NCBI GenBank assembly: GCA_041730495.1
Contig: JBGSBR010000022.1
Span: 1-20,788 of the forward strand
Reading direction: 5' to 3'
Source: JBGSBR01 sp041730495
Lineage (GTDB): Bacteria; Patescibacteriota; Microgenomatia; UBA1406; GWC2-37-13
DNA: 20,788 bases
Shown: positions 4,896 to 12,435 of the stretch, piece by piece
Layout of the letters: each line of letters opens with the position of its first letter
Numbering within the stretch: the stretch's first letter is position 1
Position numbers and translations under genes: made by a program
The notes under the pieces: model-generated
Told to the model about the DNA's origin: nothing
What the model saw: only the letters and a program-made list of their open reading frames with translations
The model's database searches: none

Positions 4896-6413
4896 CTACG
4901 CCTCTTTCACACGATACTGCAATGCCTCCGCCACATGCTGCTTTTGTATCATAGGTTCGCCTGCTAGATCCGCTATTGTTTGCGCTACTTTTAGCATTTT
5001 GAAGTATGTTCGTGCAGATAATGAAAGTTTATCTACGGCTTGTTGAAGCAGAGCAATTGCTTCAGGAGCAGACTGCGTATACTCTTTGACGTTTGCCGAT
5101 GTCATCTCACTGTTAAAACGGATCGATGATCGCTCAAATCGTACACGTTGTCTCCCACGAGCTTGCATCACTCGCGTGCGGATATCCTGACTTGTCTCTG
5201 ACTCAAAATCTTTACCCAGTTTTTCGACATCAACTGGTGGCACTACTAAATGTAAATCTATCCGATCCAAGATCGGACCAGATAACCGCTTGCGATACTT
5301 CGTAACATTACCTGGCACACAGGTACACTGTTTCTTAGGATGACCTAAGAAGCCACAAGGACAAGGATTTGAGGCAGCGAGTAAGATAAATCGTGCTGGA
5401 AATGTCAGACTTCCTGCAGCTCGTGAGACAGTCACCATTCCATCCTCTATCGGTTGTCTGAGTGATTCAAGCACACTGCGTGGGAACTCTGGAAACTCAT
5501 CAAGAAATAATACACCTCGATGCGCAAGTGAGATCTCTCCTGGCATCGGATTTGTACCTCCTCCGATCAGTCCCACTCGTGAAGTGGTGTGATGAGGTGA
5601 ACGATATGGTCGAACTCCCCTAAATGGATCTTCTGTCAGCTGCCCGATCACAGAGTAAATACGTGCCACCTCCAGCATCTCATCTTTTTCAAGTGGGGGT
5701 AAAATCGACGGAAATGATTTAGAAAGAAGTGTTTTGCCCGCCCCTGGCGGTCCTTGGAGATGCACATTATGAAATCCTGCTGCTGCAATCTCAAGTGCAC
5801 GTTTCGTGTACTCTTGTCCACGGATATTCGCGAAATCAAAATCGCTTTTGGAAAGCACTTTTTCTTCCCATGGCACTGGCTTAAGCGCTTCAATAAGAGT
5901 CGTTTGTTTTATATGATCAACAATCTGCCTCAAAGATGACACCGGATACACCATAATGTCATCAATGATTGATGCTTCAACGCTATTTTCTGCAGGTATG
6001 AAAAGCACTTTCATCTGCTTCTCTTTGGCGAGAAGTATAAGAGGGAGAATTCCTGGGACTTTGCGCACCTTGCCATCGAGCGAAAGCTCACCTACGATCA
6101 TACTTTGTTCGTAACCTGTGAGATCGACAATCTGTGAAGCTGCTAAGATCCCGATTGCCAGCGCTAGATCGAAGCTCGTGCCTGATTTAGGGATATCTGC
6201 TGGTGCAAGATTGACAGTGATACGTGAGTCTGGCATCTCGTAGCCAGTGTTGGTGATTGCAGTACGTACTCTATCTTTGGCTTCATCGACTGCTTTACTA
6301 GGAAGTCCGACAATCGTAAATGTGGGAAATCCTCTTTCGGCGACATCAACCTCTACCTCAACGACAATTCCTTCAAGTCCAAGAGTGGTACCAGTTTGTG
6401 TATGTGAGAGCAT
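4896..6413 (-). CDS. comM: ComM/YifB family Mg-chelatase-like AAA+ ATPase
   Basis: The 505-residue protein matches the family along its length. The N-terminal part (1-170) has the LonC-like domain with GLPSKAVDEAKDRVRTAI and LAPADIPKSG. The AAA+ core has Walker A GPPGAGKT (about 219-226) and Walker B in GVLFLDEFPEF, and a cysteine cluster NPCPCGFLGHPKKQCTC typical of YifB. The Mg-chelatase C-terminal domain ends with RTYFKMLKVAQTIADL. ComM is a hexameric helicase that extends branch migration when incoming single-stranded DNA recombines during natural transformation. Lying beside VirB2-like genes, it fits DNA uptake or transfer. An extended -10 ends 9 bases before the ATG; AGAGGT sits between but might not be transcribed. 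Confidence 0.95.
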   Translation of the reverse strand: MLSHTQTGTTLGLEGIVVEVEVDVAERGFPTFTIVGLPSKAVDEAKDRVRTAITNTGYEMPDSRITVNLAPADIPKSGTSFDLALAIGILAASQIVDLTGYEQSMIVGELSLDGKVRKVPGILPLILLAKEKQMKVLFIPAENSVEASIIDDIMVYPVSSLRQIVDHIKQTTLIEALKPVPWEEKVLSKSDFDFANIRGQEYTKRALEIAAAGFHNVHLQGPPGAGKTLLSKSFPSILPPLEKDEMLEVARIYSVIGQLTEDPFRGVRPYRSPHHTTSRVGLIGGGTNPMPGEISLAHRGVLFLDEFPEFPRSVLESLRQPIEDGMVTVSRAAGSLTFPARFILLAASNPCPCGFLGHPKKQCTCVPGNVTKYRKRLSGPILDRIDLHLVVPPVDVEKLGKDFESETSQDIRTRVMQARGRQRVRFERSSIRFNSEMTSANVKEYTQSAPEAIALLQQAVDKLSLSARTYFKMLKVAQTIADLAGEPMIQKQHVAEALQYRVKEA

Positions 6414-6422
6414 CTTACCTCT

Positions 6423-6431
6423 ATTGTATCA
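6423..6431 (-). promoter_or_regulatory. Extended -10 promoter of comM, fused to the preceding stop codon
   Basis: The minus strand reads TGA-TACAAT. The TGA is the stop codon of the surface-protein gene (6431-6429) and also the TGN of an extended -10; TACAAT is 5/6 to consensus and ends 9 bases before the comM ATG. A start site 2-3 bases before the ATG is expected. Confidence 0.5.
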
Positions 6432-8417
6432 GGCAAGTGGAGTATTTTGTGTACGTTTCTTATACAAGTACATAACAAGTAGCAACCCTGCTGTACCCAT
6501 AAGTAAGAGTAAGACTACTCCCACAAGCAATATCTGCTGTGGTGCACCAGCTACAGGTGCAGCTGTTGGAGTGGTATTTGTGGGCGTTTGTGAGACCTGA
6601 CTATCTGGTGAGATGCTAATTTTTTGTGGTGGCTGATATGTAGGTGTCACATCACGGCGTGGATCTGAACTACTAGTCGCAAATAAATATGGATCAACCT
6701 CTTCCACAGTCATAAACTCTTCGTTCTGCGTAAGAAACTCTGAGGTTGAAAGCTGTGCTACAGAGGTTTGAGTTTCTTCTCCGGTATAACGAAGTTCATA
6801 CTCAGTCGTAGGTAAAAACTCTGAGGTAATCTTAAAATAACCATTTTGATTTGCTTTCTTGGTGTATAGTGCCTGCTCAGAGAAAGAAACATAAATACCG
6901 ACAGTTGCATTCGGCATCAAGTTGCCTTCCGCATCATAGGCATATCCTTCCAGATATGTTGGGATAGGTTGAGTGATCGTGCTAATTGAGCGATCCTGTG
7001 CTTGTACCTCAGGGATCTTGATCACATTACCAATCCAACTAAGAAATTGCGTCATGATAGATCCATCCACAATCCTAATAGCATTTAGATCAACTGGTGT
7101 AAACGTTTTCTTGAAGTACTCACCCGCTCTTAAGTTTTGCTGTCTGAGAGTAACCTGAAACTTACCATCTTTATCGGGGCCACCATTACCTTGCTTATAG
7201 ATTGTTTTACCATTACAGACTTCGATTCCGTTTTCTTTTTTACAAACCTCAATCACAAGCTCTGCAAATGGATGTGAAACAGCACCCGTATAGATAACAT
7301 TATTGTCCTTATCAAGGATACTATTCTGACTCATCAAAGATAGTGGATAGCGATAGCCTGAAGCGATATTTGGTTTCATCGGTATGTCTCTTTGTTCAAT
7401 TCTTCCTCTCTGTTGGATAGGATTAGAGTCTGAATAATAAAACTCTGGATAAGTAGGATTTATATAGATATTCTTCGCATTAGGTTTAATTGTTGATGCT
7501 TCTCTTCTTTGCATTGGTACATACTCATTGCGTGAAGATACTAATTTATAGTCTCCATCGACTACTAAAAAGCTAAACCTACCATCTGCACGAGTAGCGT
7601 TAGGATTTATGATAGTTGGGTTTTGCTGATTGGCATAAGCTACATCAAATGTGCCGGTATCAGGATTTAGCTGACTCAGCTCGACACTTGTTTGAGGTAT
7701 AGGTTCTAACGTGACAGCATCAAACACTCTACCGTACGGATCCCATGCCTGTCCCGAACATGATGATGAACGGAAGGCAAACTCAAGACTTGCTTGTTGT
7801 TGTCCACCGACACCTCCACCAGTTTGTTGTGTTGGTTGGATGAAGTTCCAAGCGAGAAATTTACGCTCTAAGTTGGCAGGAGTATAACTTTGCCACGCAA
7901 TTTCTGATGGAATAATATTGCCGAGACTATTAGTAGCAATTGGATCACGAGGATCAAGTGGTTGTTTAACAAACTGATTATTTTCTTTGTAATAGATACC
8001 ATATGAGCCATCATGATCAAGACTATACTGGACGGAGTTTTGCAATATGCTTAAATGATCACACTCTGGGCTTGTGGCATTCTCGTCACCACAGAAAAGT
8101 TTCTTATCCATAGTGGAGTTACCCGTTGTACAAACTACTTCTGGAATACTGTCAGCATTAGTATCGACATCAAGACATTCAGTGATATATGTTTCATTAC
8201 TATTAGGTACAGCCTTCGCCTGATTACTGGAACGAAGTAATCCTCGATGACCACGATGTTGACCTGGTATAAATCCACAGGCTTCTGGGGCTAAATCATT
8301 ACACCATTGGAGATCTAAACAAACAAAACGAAGTGCTGGAACTGCGTCTTGAGCATACGTAGGTTTGACTAAAAAAAGGAATAAAAATCCAAATAAAAAT
8401 AGTATTAGTTTTTTCAT
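6429..8417 (-). CDS. Large surface protein with carboxypeptidase-regulatory-like domains and C-terminal anchor
   Basis: From the ATG at 8417 the protein has 662 residues. A signal peptide (1-23, ending TYAQ) is followed by a cysteine-containing N-terminal region, then at least two carboxypeptidase-regulatory-like beta domains: about 224-302 (GRVFDAVTLEPIPQTSVEL ... DGRFSFLVVDGDYKL) and about 486-545 (LEGYAYDAEGNLMPNATVGI ... NGYFKI). A third similar stretch may lie between (GPDKDGKFQVTL). A Pro/Thr-rich linker leads to one membrane helix (about 631-656) and a short basic tail, so most of it is outside. Such domains are structural or adhesive. A frame open to a TTG at 8456 is ruled out because that TTG is in the -35 box. 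It diverges from the VirB6-like gene, so a surface part of the same apparatus is plausible. Confidence 0.78.
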   Translation of the reverse strand: MKKLILFLFGFLFLFLVKPTYAQDAVPALRFVCLDLQWCNDLAPEACGFIPGQHRGHRGLLRSSNQAKAVPNSNETYITECLDVDTNADSIPEVVCTTGNSTMDKKLFCGDENATSPECDHLSILQNSVQYSLDHDGSYGIYYKENNQFVKQPLDPRDPIATNSLGNIIPSEIAWQSYTPANLERKFLAWNFIQPTQQTGGGVGGQQQASLEFAFRSSSCSGQAWDPYGRVFDAVTLEPIPQTSVELSQLNPDTGTFDVAYANQQNPTIINPNATRADGRFSFLVVDGDYKLVSSRNEYVPMQRREASTIKPNAKNIYINPTYPEFYYSDSNPIQQRGRIEQRDIPMKPNIASGYRYPLSLMSQNSILDKDNNVIYTGAVSHPFAELVIEVCKKENGIEVCNGKTIYKQGNGGPDKDGKFQVTLRQQNLRAGEYFKKTFTPVDLNAIRIVDGSIMTQFLSWIGNVIKIPEVQAQDRSISTITQPIPTYLEGYAYDAEGNLMPNATVGIYVSFSEQALYTKKANQNGYFKITSEFLPTTEYELRYTGEETQTSVAQLSTSEFLTQNEEFMTVEEVDPYLFATSSSDPRRDVTPTYQPPQKISISPDSQVSQTPTNTTPTAAPVAGAPQQILLVGVVLLLLMGTAGLLLVMYLYKKRTQNTPLA

Positions 8418-8427
8418 ATCTTCAATC

Positions 8428-8456
8428 ATAATGTCACAGACGAGAACTGTTGTCAA
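8428..8456 (-). promoter_or_regulatory. Promoter of the surface-protein gene
   Basis: The minus strand has TTGACA (8456-8451), 17 bases, CATTAT (8433-8428), with TGA before the -10 (extended form). Matches are 6/6 and 4/6. The -10 ends 10 bases before the ATG at 8417, so the leader is only a few bases. Confidence 0.7.
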
Positions 8457-8513
8457 CCACTACTATCTATACTAGTATTAATATATACACTACTTTTTGT
8501 GTAGATATATCAC

Positions 8514-11500
8514 ATGAAAAAAATCATCTCTTTTATAGCAGTTCTCTTCGTTTTTTTGAGCATGCAAGCGTCAGCTTTTGCTCAAGAATCTCTCTACAAC
8601 CTTCCTATTTCTCCTATACCTTGTAATAAACTTGATCCAACACTTAGCTGTCCGACAGATTTTATCGCACCCGGTGGAATCTACGACAATCTTGATGAGA
8701 CCTGTGCAGAGTCATACGATAAATTTCTCGAAAATCCGGTACAAAGTCATTACTGGGTTGAAGATCCTGCAATTACAGCTCAAGGAAAAGCCAATGAACG
8801 TGCACGACAGTTTATCTACTGGGTAATCAATACTGACGCTATAGATGAAGCAGTAGTACTCAGAAGCGTCTGGAATATTTCCAGCATGATTGCATTTTTT
8901 GGTGTAGTGATCATCGCCGCAATCTTTGGCCTTGGATTTATCATCTCTCGTCGTACCAACTTTGATTTCAAAGTCCGAATCGCACCCACAGTCACCAAAA
9001 TTGGGTTCATGTTATTGTATATTGCACTTTCAGCTGCATTGATTTTCATCTTGATTCAGTTCTCCGAAATCTTGATGAAATTCTTCATCGATAATCTCGG
9101 CGGTGGTCAGTTGTTTAATATATACTTCTCCAACAGTGACCCAGATCTCCTCGGTCGCACCGAACAAAACTACACACAATTCATCGGATGCCGCGATCTC
9201 AATATCCGTGTACAAGAAGGCGTTGATACAGAGCTTTTCATGCTTAAGCTCACCAATGTAACGTATTACATCATGGGTATCATGCTGTTGTTACGAAAAA
9301 TCTTACTTTGGTTCTTGCTCTTTGTATCACCGTTCCTCGCTTTACTCATGCCATTCATGTTGATCCGCAACATTGGCTGGATCTGGATCGGTGTCTTCTT
9401 CCAATGGTTATTTTATGGACCACTCTTTGCCTTATTCCTCGGTGCACTTGCCAAAATCTGGGGTGAGGGAATACCATTCAACTTTGATTTCTCACGTGTC
9501 AGAGATATGGGTGGATATGTCTATCCTACCGGGATCAATATTTTGTATGGTGGACCTGCCCAACTTACCGTAGCGGGCCGTCAGTTGAGTGCACTCAATA
9601 ACGCAAATTACGTCGACACCTTTGCTGAATATATTATTACCTTACTGATGCTCTGGGCAGTAACCTTCTTCCCATGGTGGTTACTACGTATCTTCCGTGA
9701 TTACTGTTGTGATGGCATATATGCTATGAAAAATATCTTAATGGCGATGTATGATAGCAGTCGTGGCGGACCACCAAACGGCCCATCCCCCATCAAGCCA
9801 CCGACATTACCATCCCTCAACATAAACACACCGACTAATACAAATACACAACAAAATGTAACGGTATCTATGAGCTCACTTGAGCAAATTCGTAAAACAC
9901 TAACGACCGATATAACTAAGAGTCTAGAGCTGAAAGCAACACGCCTTACAGAGGTCGCTCGTATGGAAACTAACAAAACAACCCAGTCTGCTGTCGTCAA
10001 AAACCTGGCAATGATCTCAAATCCTGCAACTGCACAGGTACCAGCTCAAAGACAGATGTATATGAACTTACGTTCAGAGCTATTCAATCGAGCAATCAAA
10101 AATGACACAATTGCTCGCACTATCCTCGCTTCCACCTCGACATCACAAACAGAGAAAGTTCGTATCCGCCAAGAAATCTTAAAAACAATACCACAGCTCC
10201 AATCCATCAATCAGATTGTGACGAAATCCACGAGTATTCCACAACAGACCGTATCGAGTATCACCAATAATTACATCACGAATGTTGCCAATAACACTGA
10301 AACAGTACAGCAAATTGCAAAGTCTAGTAACACCACCAATGAAGCTGTGAAGAATATTCTCAATAGCTATGCTAAATATACATCTCAACCAATCACACAG
10401 ATCATCAAAACAATCTCAAAAGATGCGAATACAACAGAAAAAGTAGTACGAGATGTACTCTCACAAACTCGTAGCATCGTCAGTACCTCAAAAGTCGTCA
10501 ACACTACAGCAAATGTTCAGAAGCTGACTACAGAACAAGTGACTCGGATCTTGGATGGAGTACGTAATAGTTTCTCAACTATAAATCAAACAAGTGTCAA
10601 ACAAACCACCAACGCACCCGCTGTCACAAACACCAATCAAAGTACCAACATCAATGCCCCAGTGGTGATGAACACAAATAGGCAAACAAATGAAACAGTG
10701 AGTAACCAAACAACCACTCAGCAAACTCAATCAACCCAACAAACTTCTGCCCCGGTACAAGTACAGACATCACAAGATTCGTTTATCAAAGTCATCTCAT
10801 TCAAAGCCAATGTCGCCCAAGATAAAGCTCAGTCGATCGTGCAAAATGTCATGACAAGTGCTTCAAACAATAAAACACTTATCTCAAATATTGAAAAACA
10901 AACTGGACTTGCTCCTCAACAAATCAAAACAGTAATCACAACATATAGTCAAAATATCAATAAGCCTCAAGCCACTATGATTGAGTCGATCCATCAATCA
11001 GCTGGCATCGCTCGAGACAAGGTACAAAGTGTCCTCCAATCCACGACAGACACCATCATGTCAGCGCATGATGTCGTCCAAGATGTAGCCCAACTTGAAG
11101 GTGTATCAGTCGAGCAAATCGACAAAGTCATGGATACTCAGATGGATGTCGCCTCTGCGCCAGAACAACATATCGAAGAATCAATCCCAATTCCACAAAG
11201 CATCTCACTTGAAGACTATGAAGAGGTCAAAGACATGTGGACCAAGCAGTATGAAGAAGGTGAAGTGCCAGTGTCAGAAAGCATCCAAAATCGCACAGAA
11301 TGGATTGATCAAGAGTCAGTCTTTATCACCAACACACTGAATAAAATCCTCTCAAGTGACGAAAAATTACGCCAAGAAGGTCTAGATGATGTCGGATACC
11401 TACTTCCTATCTTCTTGATCAATAATCTCAAAGGTGATGAGCTCATCGTGTACCTGAAAGCCAAGCTTGAAGCTGCCAAAGATGTAAAGAAACTGATGGA

Positions 11501-11876
11501 ACATGAAGAAAAAGTAAAAGCAAAGATCAAAGAAGAAGAGCTCAATGACGAAGACAACTTAGTCGAAGTAAATCGAACCCAACAAGAAGAAAATACTATG
11601 CACCTGGAGGTCGACAACGAAGAACATCTTGGTGGTATCGAAGAACGTGTAGCAGCTGCCGAGGCTAAGCTCGCTAGTGTGACAGAAGAGCCAGTTGAGC
11701 TACCAGAAGAAGCACCCGTGGAGACAACACCAGAAACACTCAAAGAGTTTGGCGATCAAGCTGAAGAAGCACCAGCAGAGCTCAAAGAAATGTCAGATGA
11801 AGAACCAGCTGACCCAAGTCTGGAAGCGCTCAAAAATAAACTGCGTGAAAGCGCTGACAACGACAATATAAGCTGA
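8514..11876 (+). CDS. VirB6/TrbL-like membrane protein with long repetitive and acidic tail
   Basis: The 1120-residue protein has a signal-like N-terminus (1-23, ending AFAQ), an outside domain with four cysteines (about 24-115), and membrane helices at about 122-143, 156-192, 246-316 (several, WFLLFVSPFLALLMP and WIWIGVFFQWLFYGP) and 366-397. This polytopic core resembles VirB6/TrbL, the inner-membrane channel part of type IV secretion systems. After GGPPNGPSPIKPP the rest (about 430-1120) is soluble: a helical repeat region of about eight degenerate 32-33-residue units (565-690 and 756-874) split by an N/Q/T-rich stretch, then a highly acidic, coiled-coil-like end (about 880-1120). VirB6 homologues are usually 300-400 residues, so the tail is a large addition. 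Sidedness of the tail cannot be fixed from sequence. Frame is intact. Confidence 0.78.
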   Translation: MKKIISFIAVLFVFLSMQASAFAQESLYNLPISPIPCNKLDPTLSCPTDFIAPGGIYDNLDETCAESYDKFLENPVQSHYWVEDPAITAQGKANERARQFIYWVINTDAIDEAVVLRSVWNISSMIAFFGVVIIAAIFGLGFIISRRTNFDFKVRIAPTVTKIGFMLLYIALSAALIFILIQFSEILMKFFIDNLGGGQLFNIYFSNSDPDLLGRTEQNYTQFIGCRDLNIRVQEGVDTELFMLKLTNVTYYIMGIMLLLRKILLWFLLFVSPFLALLMPFMLIRNIGWIWIGVFFQWLFYGPLFALFLGALAKIWGEGIPFNFDFSRVRDMGGYVYPTGINILYGGPAQLTVAGRQLSALNNANYVDTFAEYIITLLMLWAVTFFPWWLLRIFRDYCCDGIYAMKNILMAMYDSSRGGPPNGPSPIKPPTLPSLNINTPTNTNTQQNVTVSMSSLEQIRKTLTTDITKSLELKATRLTEVARMETNKTTQSAVVKNLAMISNPATAQVPAQRQMYMNLRSELFNRAIKNDTIARTILASTSTSQTEKVRIRQEILKTIPQLQSINQIVTKSTSIPQQTVSSITNNYITNVANNTETVQQIAKSSNTTNEAVKNILNSYAKYTSQPITQIIKTISKDANTTEKVVRDVLSQTRSIVSTSKVVNTTANVQKLTTEQVTRILDGVRNSFSTINQTSVKQTTNAPAVTNTNQSTNINAPVVMNTNRQTNETVSNQTTTQQTQSTQQTSAPVQVQTSQDSFIKVISFKANVAQDKAQSIVQNVMTSASNNKTLISNIEKQTGLAPQQIKTVITTYSQNINKPQATMIESIHQSAGIARDKVQSVLQSTTDTIMSAHDVVQDVAQLEGVSVEQIDKVMDTQMDVASAPEQHIEESIPIPQSISLEDYEEVKDMWTKQYEEGEVPVSESIQNRTEWIDQESVFITNTLNKILSSDEKLRQEGLDDVGYLLPIFLINNLKGDELIVYLKAKLEAAKDVKKLMEHEEKVKAKIKEEELNDEDNLVEVNRTQQEENTMHLEVDNEEHLGGIEERVAAAEAKLASVTEEPVELPEEAPVETTPETLKEFGDQAEEAPAELKEMSDEEPADPSLEALKNKLRESADNDNIS

Positions 11877-11882
11877 TAGAAT
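11874..11882 (+). promoter_or_regulatory. Extended -10 promoter fused to the VirB6-like stop codon
   Basis: TGA-TAGAAT: the TGA is the stop codon of the preceding gene (11874-11876) and serves as the TGN of an extended -10; TAGAAT is 5/6 and ends 6 bases before the ATG at 11889. A leaderless mRNA is predicted. Confidence 0.5.
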
Positions 11883-11888
11883 AAGCTC

Positions 11889-12428
11889 ATGAGTTACTTC
11901 GATCAAATTCAATACATCGCACACGTCGATAAAGCAGATAACATCTTGGGCAAAATAGAAAAATGGCAAGCACACAAAGAAGGGATCCTTCATCGAGCTT
12001 TTACCATCTGCCTTCATTACGAAGATAAAATTATCCTTCAACATCGTAAACATCCTGTGTTTGGCGGTATCCTGGATGCGACAATCTCTTCACACCAAAC
12101 ATATGATGGTGAAGAGCTTCAATCAGATGAGACGGCAATCTTAAATACCTTAAAACGTGAATGGTTTATAGAGCAAACTGATCTTATTGGTGGACTTAAT
12201 ATGAAGGGAAAAGTCTATTATAAAGCTCAAGATCCGCGGAGTGCGTATATTGAGCATGAAGTTTGCTACGTTTACAGCTGTGCTATGAAAAACTTAGTAC
12301 TTCCAAACTTTGAGTTCGCCTATGGGTTTTCTCTATGCGATCCAGAGGAACTAAAAGATAAAAAAGGTGCATTGTATCCTCAACTCGCTCCCTGGGTGAA
12401 AGAAATGATTGAAAAGAAGTTGATATAA
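11889..12428 (+). CDS. Isopentenyl-diphosphate-isomerase-like Nudix protein lacking the catalytic Cys
   Basis: The 179-residue protein follows the type 1 IPP isomerase pattern: HKEGILHRAFTICL with H29 and H35, LQHRKH, DATISSHQ with H69, and IEHEVCYVY with E122 and E124. These five residues correspond to the metal ligands of the E. coli enzyme. The catalytic cysteine, two places before the third His (NTVCGHP in E. coli), is Ser67 here, so IPP/DMAPP isomerisation in the normal way is doubtful. A Nudix-like helix (LKREWFIEQTD, 88-98) is present. It may be a Nudix hydrolase of the IDI-like subgroup with another substrate. It starts 12 bases after the VirB6-like gene but has its own -10. Confidence 0.8.
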   Translation: MSYFDQIQYIAHVDKADNILGKIEKWQAHKEGILHRAFTICLHYEDKIILQHRKHPVFGGILDATISSHQTYDGEELQSDETAILNTLKREWFIEQTDLIGGLNMKGKVYYKAQDPRSAYIEHEVCYVYSCAMKNLVLPNFEFAYGFSLCDPEELKDKKGALYPQLAPWVKEMIEKKLI

Positions 12429-12429
12429 T
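12421..12429 (+). promoter_or_regulatory. Extended -10 promoter overlapping the preceding stop codon
   Basis: TGA-TATAAT, a full-consensus hexamer with the extended TGN, ends 6 bases before the ATG at 12436. The TAA stop of the Nudix gene (12426-12428) lies inside the hexamer. Confidence 0.6.
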
Positions 12430-12435
12430 ACAGCT

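Noticed and set aside
8461..8513. Clear promoter for the VirB6-like gene
   Set aside because: Several AT-rich hexamers (TATACT, TAGTAT, TAGATA) are present but none has both a good -35 at proper distance and the 6-10-base spacing seen elsewhere; not called.
10600..10770. N/Q/T-rich stretch in the VirB6-like gene as a nucleotide tandem repeat or frameshift
   Set aside because: The DNA is low in complexity but has no regular repeat period, and the frame continues cleanly into the next helical repeats.
11309..11743. Minus-strand serine-rich frame opposite the acidic tail
   Set aside because: It is the antisense of a Glu-rich coding region, which gives runs of Ser by codon complement; no start signal or family pattern.
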